A stretch of DNA of 64,000 bases from an uncultured Methanobrevibacter sp. (GCF_900314695.1 NZ_OMWD01000013.1:1-64000), one strand, 5' to 3'. Positions 42,548 to 52,399 are shown, counted from the first letter of the stretch. Notes: a model not told the origin generated them from the letters alone. Numbers and translations: made by a program.

Positions 42548-44480
42548 CATCAAAGAATTTATTGATGTTTTCCCTGTGCCCTACAAAGACAATGAGGTCG
42601 TTTGCAAGGAGTTTGAAGTGTGGGGTCACGTCAATGAATGTGTCCTTTCCGCGTATTACACCGGTTATGGTAAGGCTGTTTTCTGTAAATGGAAAGTCAT
42701 CGATGCTTTGGTCTTTGGATACTCTAAGTGAGTCGACTTCCAAATTTGTGTATTTGTGGTTTAGATATGTAGATATATCTTCTGAAGTTACGCTACGGAA
42801 TGCATCATAATTGTTAGAACGAAGATCGTTGACAGCATCTGTAATCTCATCGACATCCTTGTTATAATAATCCATGATTCTTGTAAACATCATGATACTT
42901 GTTTCGAACTCCTTCGGAATAACTTCATCAGCACCGGCCTCAATAACATCATCCAGATTTTTCAGATATCTTGTACGTACGATAATGTGTATGTCGGGGT
43001 TCAGCCTGCGCGCTGCATCTATTGTCTTAATGGTTTCATCATAAGTTGAGGATGATATGACTATGCATAGTGCGGAGGTAATGCCCAATTCTTTCAGGAC
43101 ACTTTCGTTTGACCCTTTGCCGTATATGACTGGAAGTCCCATTGCCTGCTGGTTTTCAACGATTACCGGATTCATGTCAACAATCCGGTATGGGATGTTG
43201 AATTTCTTGCAGGCTCTTGCCATATGCTTCCCGTTTCGTCCAAGACCGACAAGGATTACGTGGTCTGATATGTCCTGAGGGTCTTCAATTTCCTCAGGCA
43301 GTGTCATGAGTTCCTCGTCTATGTCGAAGTAGTCTATATTGTTGAAGAGCCTTACTATTTTGGGAGTCATCTTTTCCAGAAACGGAGTTGCAGACATTGT
43401 AAGGATGCTCACGCCCAGAAAGACGCTGAAGAATTGGTTTGTCATCAGACCATAATTCATTCCTTCACGGGCAAGGACGAATGAAAATTCCCCAATTTGG
43501 CTTAAAAGAACTGCAATGCTTATTGTTACTTTTGAAGGCAGCTTCAAAGCCATTCCAGTAATCAGTGTTGCAGTAAATTTAATTACTAGAATTATTACAG
43601 TAAGGACCAGTATGGTCACTATATTGTAAAGGAAAAGATGCAGGTTGACCATCAGCCCGATACTTATGAAAAATATGCTCATGAAGACATCCTGGAACGG
43701 TTGGATGTATCCCAGGGTCTGATGGGAATACTCTGTATTTGAAATCAGAAGTCCGGCTATGAAAGCTCCAAGTTCAGGCCCTATCCCGATTAAACTTGTT
43801 CCAAATGTTGTTCCCATACAGATGAAAAGTGTCAAAAGTAAAAACAAATCCCTGTTTTTGGTTTTGGCGGCATCCCTTAACGCAAGTGGTATGAACCATT
43901 TTGCGCCGACATATAACATGACAACCAGTCCTATACATTTCACAATAAGTGAAGGCAGGTTGTTGAACGCCAGTTCATGTCCTCCGAGAAGGGGAGTAAT
44001 CAGTATAACGATAATTACTGCAATGTCCTGGAAAATCAGAATACCTAATGTCACCCTTCCCTGAACTGAATGGGTGATATGTCTTTGCTGCATTATCTTC
44101 ATGACGATTGCGGTACTTGAGAATGCAACCAGAAATCCGAAAAATAACGCTGAGTTGGGGCTAAGTCCTAAAATCAGTCCCAGTGCGGATATGAGAATTG
44201 TCGTAATGGATACCTGAAGGAAACCTCCGATGAGAGCATAACGCTTGATCGATGAAAATTTCTCAACTGAAAACTCAAGACCTATAATGAATAGGAGAAA
44301 TATGACTCCAAGTTCTGAAACGGTAGAAATCAGGCTTGTATCGTTGATTGCATGACCAAGCACGATTCCAGTAAAAAAAAGACCAATCATTGTTGGCAGC
44401 TTTAATTTGTTGAAGACCAATAACACTATTACTGCAGTAATAAGTATTATTGACATGTTTCCAAGTAGCGCTAAATCCAT
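42540..44480 (-). CDS. Kef-type cation:proton antiporter with RCK domains
   Basis: In this 646-residue protein, residues about 1-385 form 11-12 membrane segments of the CPA2 Na+/H+ exchanger fold, with IGLEFSVEK and the ELGAFIAGLLIS region that carries the conserved ion-binding acid. A TrkA-N/RCK domain follows at about 405-525 with GLGRNGKHMARACK and the adjacent acidic strand end (RIVDMNP) for NAD(H). A TrkA-C domain occupies about 560-646. It exports K+ or Na+ in exchange for protons under nucleotide control. AGGTAAATT precedes the ATG. Confidence 0.9.
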   Translation of the reverse strand: MDLALLGNMSIILITAVIVLLVFNKLKLPTMIGLFFTGIVLGHAINDTSLISTVSELGVIFLLFIIGLEFSVEKFSSIKRYALIGGFLQVSITTILISALGLILGLSPNSALFFGFLVAFSSTAIVMKIMQQRHITHSVQGRVTLGILIFQDIAVIIVILITPLLGGHELAFNNLPSLIVKCIGLVVMLYVGAKWFIPLALRDAAKTKNRDLFLLLTLFICMGTTFGTSLIGIGPELGAFIAGLLISNTEYSHQTLGYIQPFQDVFMSIFFISIGLMVNLHLFLYNIVTILVLTVIILVIKFTATLITGMALKLPSKVTISIAVLLSQIGEFSFVLAREGMNYGLMTNQFFSVFLGVSILTMSATPFLEKMTPKIVRLFNNIDYFDIDEELMTLPEEIEDPQDISDHVILVGLGRNGKHMARACKKFNIPYRIVDMNPVIVENQQAMGLPVIYGKGSNESVLKELGITSALCIVISSSTYDETIKTIDAARRLNPDIHIIVRTRYLKNLDDVIEAGADEVIPKEFETSIMMFTRIMDYYNKDVDEITDAVNDLRSNNYDAFRSVTSEDISTYLNHKYTNLEVDSLRVSKDQSIDDFPFTENSLTITGVIRGKDTFIDVTPHFKLLANDLIVFVGHRENINKFFDAI

Positions 44481-44530
44481 AATTTACCTGGGTTTTAAAA
44501 AAGAGTTAAAAATAAGAAAATATTAGTAGA

Positions 44531-45142
44531 TTAGATTCTACTAACTTTAATCAATGATTCTATAGGCACTTCTTCAATTTCTGAAAGACCTGCCTTATCA
44601 ATCAATACAACTACACAGAGAGGTTCTCCGCCTAAATCCTTTACGGTGTGGATTACTTCACGTGCAGTCTTTCCGCTTGTGATGACGTCATCTACAATTA
44701 CGACCTTTTTGCCTTCGACGCTTCCGAAGTTGGTACTTATTGTACCTTCGTCATCGCTTTTGTCATTGTCTTTTCTGTGCTTGTGAGGGTGGAATATTGC
44801 AAGGGAAGTGTCGACACCGGTCATTTCCTCCAACAGGTCAGACATCATTGTAGCAAATGGAATTCCGCTCACTGCAATTCCACAGACAACTTCAGCTTCG
44901 CCGTGAATCAATGTCATGTCGCTTAATGCACTGGCAACATATCTTAAACGTGCAGCATTTCCACCAATGCTTTTCCAGTTAATGGCAAAGTCAGTTGGTG
45001 CATCTGCTTTTACTTCGGTTGGTTTTTGCAAGGTCAACCATCTTGCAGTGTCCATACTTACATTGAGTTCATCAGCAATTTCGCCGGTAGTAAATCCGTG
45101 CTGTCTGAGTTCCTGAGCCTTTTGAATTAATTTTTGTTTCAC
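44531..45142 (-). CDS. gfcR: PyrE-like transcriptional regulator GfcR
   Basis: The 203-residue protein starts with a helix-turn-helix (about 10-35: LRQHGFTTGEIADELNVSMD) followed by an orotate phosphoribosyltransferase-like domain. The PRPP-binding loop is intact: VVIVDDVITSGKTAREV near 150. Archaeal proteins of this type include GfcR, a sugar-metabolism regulator of haloarchaea that senses a metabolite through the PRT fold; they are not the pyrimidine enzyme. GTG start with AGGTGA upstream. It follows a Gfo/Idh dehydrogenase gene by nine bases and is last of the hemC-led operon. Confidence 0.85.
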   Translation of the reverse strand: MKQKLIQKAQELRQHGFTTGEIADELNVSMDTARWLTLQKPTEVKADAPTDFAINWKSIGGNAARLRYVASALSDMTLIHGEAEVVCGIAVSGIPFATMMSDLLEEMTGVDTSLAIFHPHKHRKDNDKSDDEGTISTNFGSVEGKKVVIVDDVITSGKTAREVIHTVKDLGGEPLCVVVLIDKAGLSEIEEVPIESLIKVSRI

Positions 45143-45151
45143 TTATCTCAC

Positions 45152-46108
45152 CTATTTGAGTTCATCTAAACTAACTGGTCTATGTTCTTTTGAGGATTTG
45201 TTAGCTGCAATGACCATTTTAAGAGCTTTAAGCCCATCTTCACCAGTTATGACTGGTTCTTTTTCTTCAACAACTGAATTGAGGAATGATTTTAATTCAC
45301 CTTTGAGAGGTTCTTCGTGTACGATTTCAATATCCTGAGCAAATTTACCGAAGACTTCGATGCTTTGTTGGATGTAGTCAACAGAAATGATTCCTGCTGT
45401 TCCGGTAAGTTCTAATTCTCTACGTTTGTAAGGAGTAAGCCAGTTTACTTCGATGATTCCTGTTGATTCATTGTCAAAGCTTACCATTATCTCTGCATGG
45501 TCTTCAAATTCGCTGTCATCGAAACTGCTGTTCATTGTTCCGTAAACCTGGGTAATTTCCTCTTCAAACAAGTAGTTCATGATGTCCAAGTCGTGAATTG
45601 CAAGGTCAATTGATACACCGACATCCTTTATTCTTGGTGGAAGTGGTCCTACTCTTTTTGCAAAAGCAGATACTATATCTCCAATAACTCCATCATCAAT
45701 AAGCTCTTTTGCTTTTTGAACTGCGGGGTTAAACCGTTCAACATGTCCTGTTGCGAGAATAACTCCTGCCTCTTTTGCAGCTGCAATCATTTCTTCAGCT
45801 TCAGTTAATGTGAATGCAATTGGCTTTTCAACCAGAACATGCTTTTTATGTTTTATTGCTTCCATTACAACAGCATGATGGAATGTTGTTGGTACACATA
45901 CGCTTACTACTTCAATTTCCGGGTTTGCGAGTAATTCACAATAGTCGGTATAACCTTTCGCACCATATTTCTTCTCAATTTTTTTGAGTGCCCTTTCGCT
46001 AACGTCAGAAACACCCATCAAATTAGCTTCTTCCATTTTATGGTATACACGAACATGGTTTTCACCCATTGCTCCTACTCCAATAACTCCTACGTTTACA
46101 GTTCTCAA
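45152..46108 (-). CDS. Gfo/Idh/MocA family dehydrogenase, probable UDP-GlcNAc 3-dehydrogenase or related
   Basis: The 318-residue protein has an N-terminal Rossmann fold (VGVIGVGAMGENHVRV), the EKPIAFTLTEAEE motif near residue 95 with the catalytic lysine, then GHVERFNP and the C-terminal beta-sheet domain with SIDLAIHDLDIMNYL, whose HDxD pattern marks the active site. Homologous archaeal enzymes oxidise the 3-hydroxyl of UDP-N-acetylglucosamine for 2,3-diamino sugars; a transaminase partner is not adjacent, so the substrate is open. Start is TTG, with GGAGG seven bases before. It lies between hemC and gfcR. Confidence 0.8.
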   Translation of the reverse strand: MRTVNVGVIGVGAMGENHVRVYHKMEEANLMGVSDVSERALKKIEKKYGAKGYTDYCELLANPEIEVVSVCVPTTFHHAVVMEAIKHKKHVLVEKPIAFTLTEAEEMIAAAKEAGVILATGHVERFNPAVQKAKELIDDGVIGDIVSAFAKRVGPLPPRIKDVGVSIDLAIHDLDIMNYLFEEEITQVYGTMNSSFDDSEFEDHAEIMVSFDNESTGIIEVNWLTPYKRRELELTGTAGIISVDYIQQSIEVFGKFAQDIEIVHEEPLKGELKSFLNSVVEEKEPVITGEDGLKALKMVIAANKSSKEHRPVSLDELK

Positions 46109-46122
46109 TTCAATTCCTCCGT

Positions 46123-46992
46123 TTAAACATAATCCTCGAAAAGTTTTCCGATACGTTTGCCAAGTTCAACCGCATCTTTAATTGAACCCTTTTCGCTTTG
46201 CTCTTTAAGGATTTCTCCATCCTTGGTTAATAATATTGAATAAATATTAAATTCTTTGTCATTCATGCGTGCTATGGAACCGATTGGCCATTGGCATCCA
46301 ACGCCCAATTCCTCAAGCACTTTCTTTTCTGAAAATACTTCCTGCATTGAAACATAATCATTCAGCTTGGAAATCTTGTCTTTTACATCAGAGTCCTTTC
46401 TTGTAATGATTGCCAAAGCCCCCTGACCTGCAGGTGGGGTAATGTAGTCAAGCGGAAATACTGTCTTTATGTATTTTGTCAGATTCAATCTTTTAAGTCC
46501 TGCCTCAGCCATTATAGTAGCATCAAGGTCAGTTTCAAAGACTTTATTGATTCTGGTTTCGATATTTCCTCTGATTGGCTTAAGTTCAAATTCCTTTTCA
46601 TAATGATTGCAGAAAGCTTCCCTTCTAAGGCTGCTGGTTCCAAGTTTTGAACCTGCTTCAAGTTCATTCCAGCTTTTTTCAGAAATCAATACTTCATGGG
46701 GGGATTCACGCTTTGGAACGGCAACAACTTCAAGGTCTTCATCCAGTTCGGTAGGCAGATCCTTGAAACTGTGGACGGTAAAATCAACTTCCTCTTCAAG
46801 AAGTGCAATATCAAGCTCCTTGGTGAAAAGGCCTTTTGAATCCATATTGTACAATTGTGAGGTTGTGATTTTATCTCCTTTTGTCTTAATAATTTCAACG
46901 TCAATCGCTTCTTTGGTTAATTTTGATAAATCGGCACATACTTGATTTGTTTGTGCTAAAGCTAACTGACTACCTCTAGTTCCAACAATCAT
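46123..46992 (-). CDS. hemC: Hydroxymethylbilane synthase
   Basis: The 289-residue protein matches porphobilinogen deaminase: VGTRGSQLALAQTNQV at 3-18, HSFKDLPTEL near 75, RRESPHEVLIS, GTSSLRREA near 119, IRGNIETRI near 140, DATIMAEAGLKRL, and the dipyrromethane-cofactor cysteine in LGVGCQWPIGS near 230. It joins four porphobilinogens into hydroxymethylbilane, leading to siroheme, cobamide and coenzyme F430 in a methanogen. It is first of a minus-strand operon with a dehydrogenase and gfcR. GGGGAT precedes the ATG. Confidence 0.95.
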   Translation of the reverse strand: MIVGTRGSQLALAQTNQVCADLSKLTKEAIDVEIIKTKGDKITTSQLYNMDSKGLFTKELDIALLEEEVDFTVHSFKDLPTELDEDLEVVAVPKRESPHEVLISEKSWNELEAGSKLGTSSLRREAFCNHYEKEFELKPIRGNIETRINKVFETDLDATIMAEAGLKRLNLTKYIKTVFPLDYITPPAGQGALAIITRKDSDVKDKISKLNDYVSMQEVFSEKKVLEELGVGCQWPIGSIARMNDKEFNIYSILLTKDGEILKEQSEKGSIKDAVELGKRIGKLFEDYV

Positions 46993-47117
46993 TTATTATC
47001 CCCATTTTTTAATTTTTCATTCGTATAAGCCTATAACTTATAAGAATTTTTACATTGTTAATTTTTATAATTAATTATAATTAAATGTTTCAATTTTTCT
47101 AGTAATTACTGGAAAAA

Positions 47118-48536
47118 TCATCTTTGTGAAAGATTGCTGTAACTTGACCTATATATGAAAAGAAGATTTTTATTGTCGCTTATTGCTTTAGTGTAACAGT
47201 CATTGTAGTTTTCGATTATTTCTGCATTTCTGGTGATTTTTTCAGATATTGAAATGCCGACTTCACCGGTCAGTATCAGCCTGCAGTCAGTGGTGTTTAA
47301 AAATTCGGCCAGTTTGTCCTCATCAATTTCTTCACAGGTAATTCCATAGTCTCCGCCGATTGCAACGTAATAATCATCAAGATTATCAATCATGTTCATT
47401 GATTCCTTTATGGCCTGTGTGTTGATTCCGGGATTTATCTCTTCGATTATTATTGAATTTTCAATAGTCTTTTTATTGGTTCTTCCGGCAATGCCCTTGT
47501 AATTTTTCAAACCATCGATTATTTTTTGCTCAGGTATTTCAAGACATAGTGATGTCAGGACAACTCCCAAAACATTTGATACGTGGTGCGGACCGGGTGC
47601 AAATGTCTTCACTGTGATTTCACCATTCAATACATTGTCTTTAATGCTTTTGACATCCCTATAAACAATATCGACTGTTGTTTCATCAAGACTGTATGTT
47701 ACGTTTCTGACATGGAGATTGGAGGATTTGTCACTTAGCGAAAATGTATTTGCCTTGGTGTGTTCGATATCACTGTAATATTCGTCATAACATTCCTTTT
47801 GGCATGCTACAGTATTGCATCTGAAAACCTGTGCTTTTGCTCTGCTTGCAGAGCTTCTGCTTTTGGCAATGGGGTAGTCTTCGGCAATGTTTGTTAAAAG
47901 TCCCACATCTCCAATGCCTGTGACTCCAAGTGAGCTTTCAAAAATGGCTGAGGAGTATTTTTTCAAATTTTCGCTGATAACTTCGCCTTCAGCTATCTTG
48001 CATATTGGATTTGCGACCTTATATGCCAAATCAATTGTTTCCTTGATGTTTGCAGGTGTTATTGAAATGTTCCTTTTAAGGACAATCTCATTTTCATCTG
48101 AATAAAGAATTGCGCCAAGGCTTGATAAAATCAGCGGGTTTTCATCAATGAGAATTTCTTTTAGCATGAAAACGGAGCTTGTCTTCCCCTTGACTCCTGT
48201 AACTTCAATTTTAGGAATGTCTTTTCCCCAGTCATCAAGAATTCTTGCTATTATTTCATGGTGTGTTAGAGATTCGTATTTTAAATTCGGATTGTAACTT
48301 TCAATTTCATCTTCGCTCATCGGAAGATGTATGGGTGCGATTATGCATACATTGCCCTTGAGATTGCTCATATCTTCAAAACCGATGACGTTTACGCCGT
48401 AAACCTCAAGCATCTTTTCGTCAATGCTTTTCATGGTATTGTAGATGTCGATGGCATGGACTATTTTTCCGGTTTTGGCAAGGCTTACTGCAATCTTGAC
48501 GCCTCCATGGGTCATGTCGATTACTACATAATGCAA
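47118..48536 (-). CDS. cfbE: Coenzyme F430 synthetase (Mur ligase family)
   Basis: The protein has 472 residues from TTG 48536, with GGTG upstream and two bases after the NAD kinase stop; an earlier start inside the previous gene is unlikely. It has a Mur ligase core: the P-loop TGVKGKTS (about 113-120), ESSLGVTGIGDVGLLTN with the conserved acid, and a C-terminal domain with GIAGRTNKK. A cysteine cluster (FRCNTVACQKECYDEY, about 240-255) may bind a metal. CfbE activates the seco-F430 carboxylate with ATP and closes the carbocyclic ring to make F430, cofactor of methyl-coenzyme M reductase. It is third in the operon with pdaD and the kinase fusion. Confidence 0.88.
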   Translation of the reverse strand: MHYVVIDMTHGGVKIAVSLAKTGKIVHAIDIYNTMKSIDEKMLEVYGVNVIGFEDMSNLKGNVCIIAPIHLPMSEDEIESYNPNLKYESLTHHEIIARILDDWGKDIPKIEVTGVKGKTSSVFMLKEILIDENPLILSSLGAILYSDENEIVLKRNISITPANIKETIDLAYKVANPICKIAEGEVISENLKKYSSAIFESSLGVTGIGDVGLLTNIAEDYPIAKSRSSASRAKAQVFRCNTVACQKECYDEYYSDIEHTKANTFSLSDKSSNLHVRNVTYSLDETTVDIVYRDVKSIKDNVLNGEITVKTFAPGPHHVSNVLGVVLTSLCLEIPEQKIIDGLKNYKGIAGRTNKKTIENSIIIEEINPGINTQAIKESMNMIDNLDDYYVAIGGDYGITCEEIDEDKLAEFLNTTDCRLILTGEVGISISEKITRNAEIIENYNDCYTKAISDNKNLLFIYRSSYSNLSQR

Positions 48537-48537
48537 T

Positions 48538-50391
48538 TTAGCACCAGCTGTTGTCCTTTTCAAGTCCGCCCTGTGCAAGCTTGTTTTTTACCTTTTTGTA
48601 GAAGTATTTGGTTGATGTTCTGATTAGATAAACGCTTTTGTCGGATTTTTTGAATTTGATTTCCTCTTCGTATTCTGCCTCTTCGTTTCTCTGACCGTCC
48701 ATTACAAATACTGCAGTCTTACCTTTCTTAAGCAATTTTACTGTGATTTCACTGTTGTCGGATACGATGAATGGCCTTGCGCCTAGCTTATACGGACAGA
48801 TTGGAATTATGATAAATCCTCCGACTTTCGGATCAACGATAGGTCCTCCGGCAGACATTGAATAAGCTGTTGAACCGCTTGGGGTTGAAACTATTAGTCC
48901 GTCAGCCCTTACCTCTTCAATGATTTCTCCGTCCACCTTGATTTGGAAGTGCTGCATTTTTGCAGGCTTGTTGGTCATTATTACAACTTCGTTCATTGCG
49001 GTGTAGTAGTGGTTTTCGTGGGATACGACAAGTTTTGTCCTGTTTTCCTTGTAGTAGTTTCCTTTAAGAACCTCTTCTAATGCTTTGAATGTGTCTCTTG
49101 CTTCAATTTCAGTTAAAAATCCGACGGTACCCATGTTTATACCGAATATTGGTGTTTCATCTTTCATCTTTGCCTGTGCTCTTAAAAGGGTTCCGTCCCC
49201 TCCAAGAACGATTGCCATATCACATTCAAAATCGGTTATTTCGCATGCAAGCTGCTTGTAGTCGATATTGAAGTTGATGTCATCCAAAAGATGGGCAATG
49301 TCTGGATATTTCCTTTTGGTCTTTTCAATAATTTTGTCCAGTTTCGGATTTTCCTTCAGCTCAATCAGCTTTTGAACCAGCCTTTTTTCGATTATGACCT
49401 CCCTTCCGTTGGTGAGCAGGTAATCCACAAGCTGTGCTGTAAAGAGGATCGGACGTTTCTGATCGATTCTGCTTACGATTCCTATTTTTCCAATGAAATC
49501 GGTTTGATTGTCATTTAAGATATCAATCATCTGTTTGTGAAGGATTCTATTGTTGGCAGCAATTACGATTGTCTTTTCGTGAATGCTCAATTTGTTGTTT
49601 AGCTTTTCACCGTATTTGTCGGTAATTATTCCACCTGCTTCTTCAAGAATCAGTTTGGATGCTGCAATATCAATGATTCTACTTCCCCTAAGGTCGATGA
49701 ATGCATCATATCTTCCGCTTGCAACATATGAGATTTCAAGCACTACGCTTCCAAGCACTCTCATTCTTCTTGCATTGTCGACCAGATGTGATGCAGCTGA
49801 GGTTCCGCTTTTTGTAAATCCTCCGAGGGTAATGTCGCTGATGTTTACTGTATTGCTTGGATGCACTTCCTCATTGTTCAGCCAGCAGCCTTTTCCCTTT
49901 TCAGCTTCAAAAAAGTTTCCGTTGCCGAAGTTGCTTATAAAACCCAGTTCAACATCGTTCAATGTGGCAAGCCTTCCTTCAGGCACGCTTGCAACAGCTA
50001 TTGAAATGCCGTATGCAGGGATTTCCTTGATTGCATTGCTTGTTCCGTCAATAGGATCAACCAGGAATATGAATTTTGGCCTTTCTTCCTCATCAAAGTC
50101 ATCACGCCTCAACTCCCGTGTCAAGATAATGCTTCTTTTGGTTCCCCTACCTAATTTCAACTCTCCGATTTCTTCACTTACAATATATGAAAGAACCGGT
50201 GCATTTTTCAGTATGTTTATGACCTTCTCTTCGGCGATAATGTCGATAAATGATGTGGGTGTTCCGTCGGCTCCCATCTTCACCTTTTCACCGGATTCCG
50301 GTTTTCCAACATATGGCCTTATTGCTCGGCCCACTTCCCTTATGATTTCATATGCAAGGTCTGTTGCAATTTTTTTATCCTGTGCATCCAT
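48538..50391 (-). CDS. Bifunctional inositol-monophosphatase-like phosphatase / NAD kinase
   Basis: The protein has 617 residues from ATG 50391, seven bases after GAGGGAT. The N-terminal 280 residues are an inositol monophosphatase/FBPase fold: SEEIGELK and DPIDGTSNAIKEIPAYG for metal binding, then DIAASKLILEEAGG. The C-terminal half is NAD kinase, with VLGGDGTLLRAQAK near 390 and VSTPSGSTAYSMSAGGPIV near 500. The same fusion in methanogens is known as NADP phosphatase/NAD kinase and also shows FBPase/IMPase activity. It sets the NAD/NADP balance. The stop of pdaD overlaps the ribosome binding site here, so translation is coupled. Confidence 0.92.
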   Translation of the reverse strand: MDAQDKKIATDLAYEIIREVGRAIRPYVGKPESGEKVKMGADGTPTSFIDIIAEEKVINILKNAPVLSYIVSEEIGELKLGRGTKRSIILTRELRRDDFDEEERPKFIFLVDPIDGTSNAIKEIPAYGISIAVASVPEGRLATLNDVELGFISNFGNGNFFEAEKGKGCWLNNEEVHPSNTVNISDITLGGFTKSGTSAASHLVDNARRMRVLGSVVLEISYVASGRYDAFIDLRGSRIIDIAASKLILEEAGGIITDKYGEKLNNKLSIHEKTIVIAANNRILHKQMIDILNDNQTDFIGKIGIVSRIDQKRPILFTAQLVDYLLTNGREVIIEKRLVQKLIELKENPKLDKIIEKTKRKYPDIAHLLDDINFNIDYKQLACEITDFECDMAIVLGGDGTLLRAQAKMKDETPIFGINMGTVGFLTEIEARDTFKALEEVLKGNYYKENRTKLVVSHENHYYTAMNEVVIMTNKPAKMQHFQIKVDGEIIEEVRADGLIVSTPSGSTAYSMSAGGPIVDPKVGGFIIIPICPYKLGARPFIVSDNSEITVKLLKKGKTAVFVMDGQRNEEAEYEEEIKFKKSDKSVYLIRTSTKYFYKKVKNKLAQGGLEKDNSWC

Positions 50392-50392
50392 G

Positions 50393-50854
50393 TTATCCCT
50401 CAATTATTTCATCTTTTAGGTATACTACTGATGCAACAACTGATGCAATGTTTTCAACAGTTGCTGTGCTTGATTCAATAATCATTTCCCTGATGTCGAC
50501 ATCTCTTTTCTCCATCATGTATCTTACCATGAATTCGGCTTCATTCCTTAACTCTTCAGGGCTTTTGTCAATTCCGGTTGTCTCGACGACGCAGCCTAAT
50601 TCATTTCCAATAGCTACTGCAACGACTGCAGTTATTTCGGCTCCCGGTTTGGATGATGTAACTTCGGATAAAACGCAGTTTACCATGCTTCCCGCTTTAA
50701 GTTTAGGCAATTCCTGAATTTCGGCATTGCCTGCAAGCATGCTTGATACTTTAATTAGGTTTACATCACCGATTCCGGCGTCACTCAATGCATTGTCGAA
50801 GGCATTCAGTTTTGTTGGGCCTTCAGACTTTCCACTTACTATAGCTATTTTCAT
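50393..50854 (-). CDS. pdaD: Pyruvoyl-dependent arginine decarboxylase
   Basis: The protein has 153 residues from ATG 50854, with AAGTGAT eight bases earlier; upstream open sequence to 50941 lacks a ribosome binding site and covers the TATA-like region. The self-cleavage site is IKVSSMLAGN, where the bond between serines 37 and 38 splits to give the pyruvoyl group on the alpha chain. EITAVVAVAIGNELG and the late glutamate region complete the fold. It decarboxylates arginine to agmatine. It heads an operon with the NAD kinase fusion and cfbE and is divergent from aIF5A, whose hypusine needs polyamine. Confidence 0.92.
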   Translation of the reverse strand: MKIAIVSGKSEGPTKLNAFDNALSDAGIGDVNLIKVSSMLAGNAEIQELPKLKAGSMVNCVLSEVTSSKPGAEITAVVAVAIGNELGCVVETTGIDKSPEELRNEAEFMVRYMMEKRDVDIREMIIESSTATVENIASVVASVVYLKDEIIEG

Positions 50855-51006
50855 TATATCACTTAATTTAATATTTTGATATTTATCATATAATAAATTA
50901 CTCATATTTTTTAATTGCCCATTTATGAATTGGGCTTTCATTTGGGGCTTTGATTTAAAAACAAGGCTTTATTTCAACCTTTAAAAAAAGCAAAATAATC
51001 GAATAC

Positions 51007-51016
51007 TTTATATAAA
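51007..51016 (+). promoter_or_regulatory. TATA box of aIF5A
   Basis: TTTATATAAA is a near-perfect archaeal box, giving a start about 25 bases downstream and a leader of some 60 bases before GGAGG and the ATG. Confidence 0.65.
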
Positions 51017-51100
51017 ATAGAAAATATATCTTATATTAATCTAATAATATTCCTTATTATAAGATTATAAAAACCGGTTTTTATTTATGGAGGAAAATTA

Positions 51101-51499
51101 ATGTCAACAAAAGTTGTAGAAATTAAAACATTAAAAGTTGGAAAATATATTGTTTTAGGCGGAGAAGCTTGTAAAATTATTAGTTATACTACTTCATCTC
51201 CAGGTAAACACGGAGCGGCAAAAGCAAGAATTGAAGCTGTAGGTGTATTCGACAACCAAAAAAGAAGTCTCGTTAAACCTGTAGATAACAAAGTAGATAT
51301 TCCTATTATCGACAAAAGATTAGGTCAAGTCATTTCCATTCAAGGCGACAACGTTCAAATTATGGATATGGAAAACTATGATACCATTGACTTACCAATG
51401 CCTGAAGATTTAAAAGACGACATCGTCGAAGGTATTGAAGTTGAATATATCGTCGCTTTAGGAAACATGAAAATAATGAGAACTAGAGGATCTGCTTAA
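51101..51499 (+). CDS. eif5a: Translation factor aIF5A (hypusine-containing)
   Basis: The 132-residue protein has an SH3-like N-terminal domain and an OB-fold C-terminal domain. The hypusination loop is SSPGKHGAAKAR (33-44), with lysine 36 as the modified residue. It rescues ribosomes stalled at difficult peptide bonds such as polyproline. A strong promoter and a GGAGG ribosome binding site fit high expression. It lies between pdaD and the agmatinase gene, two enzymes of the polyamine route needed for the hypusine precursor. Confidence 0.96.
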   Translation: MSTKVVEIKTLKVGKYIVLGGEACKIISYTTSSPGKHGAAKARIEAVGVFDNQKRSLVKPVDNKVDIPIIDKRLGQVISIQGDNVQIMDMENYDTIDLPMPEDLKDDIVEGIEVEYIVALGNMKIMRTRGSA

Positions 51500-51532
51500 T
51501 TCCTCTAATTATTTTCCTTTTTTAGATAAATT

Positions 51533-52399
51533 ATGCTTTTTAATACATACGAACCGTGGAAATTTGCATTTTCATCTGAAAATGAAGAAATAAAAGAAAA
51601 CTCATATGGGATAATCGGAGTTCCCTTTGACAGCACTACTTCTTATCACTCCGGTGCACGTTTAGGACCAATCGTTGTGCGTGAAGCATCATTTGGTTTT
51701 GAAAAATTCAATACTGTTTTTAACAAGAGCCTGACAGCCACATTTTATGATTTCGGTGACGTCAATGTTGTTCCTGGAAACTGCGAAAAGACATCACAGA
51801 TTGTTGAAGACACCGTCAATGAAATTTTGGACATGAATCTCAAGCCGATTATAATTGGAGGAGAGCATTCGGCATCAATCGGAGCCATCAAGGCATTGTG
51901 TGGAAGATATGAAAAATTGACAGTGATTCACCTCGACGCTCACAGGGATCTTGCATTCGAATTCATCGGCGAGAAATACTCTCATGCAACAGTAATGAGG
52001 AGGGCTCACGAAATGGGTGCCGATTTGGTACAAATCGGAATAAGGTCATCATCACTTGAGGAAGAGGAATTCGTAAAGTCAACATACAATGTCCAGACAT
52101 TCAAAAACAAGGATGCCCACAAGCATATGGATGCAATAAAATATTATCTCACCAACATCGACGGACCAATCTACATTTCAATAGACATGGATGTCATAGA
52201 CCCTGCCGTTGCTCCTAATGTTGGAAATCCGACACCAGGTGGATTGCTCGTTCATGAAATAGAATCAATTCTAAAGACATTGTGCCATAAGACTATTGTA
52301 GGATTGGATGTCGTTGAAACTGCAAGTGACAGATTGGGTGATGCCACTGCCGTTGTAGCCTCAAAAATAATCTATGATTTTTTAACATTGATGGAATAA
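51533..52399 (+). CDS. speB: Agmatinase
   Basis: The 288-residue ureohydrolase has the dinuclear manganese ligands: GGEHSAS near 112 (histidine 1), HLDAHRDLAFE near 136-146, and SIDMDVIDPAVAP near 214-226. It begins 33 bases after aIF5A, probably in the same transcript. The closest reaction is agmatine to putrescine plus urea, which continues from pyruvoyl arginine decarboxylase encoded 0.7 kb away. Arginase or formiminoglutamase are family alternatives, but the gene context favours agmatine. Confidence 0.9.
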   Translation: MLFNTYEPWKFAFSSENEEIKENSYGIIGVPFDSTTSYHSGARLGPIVVREASFGFEKFNTVFNKSLTATFYDFGDVNVVPGNCEKTSQIVEDTVNEILDMNLKPIIIGGEHSASIGAIKALCGRYEKLTVIHLDAHRDLAFEFIGEKYSHATVMRRAHEMGADLVQIGIRSSSLEEEEFVKSTYNVQTFKNKDAHKHMDAIKYYLTNIDGPIYISIDMDVIDPAVAPNVGNPTPGGLLVHEIESILKTLCHKTIVGLDVVETASDRLGDATAVVASKIIYDFLTLME

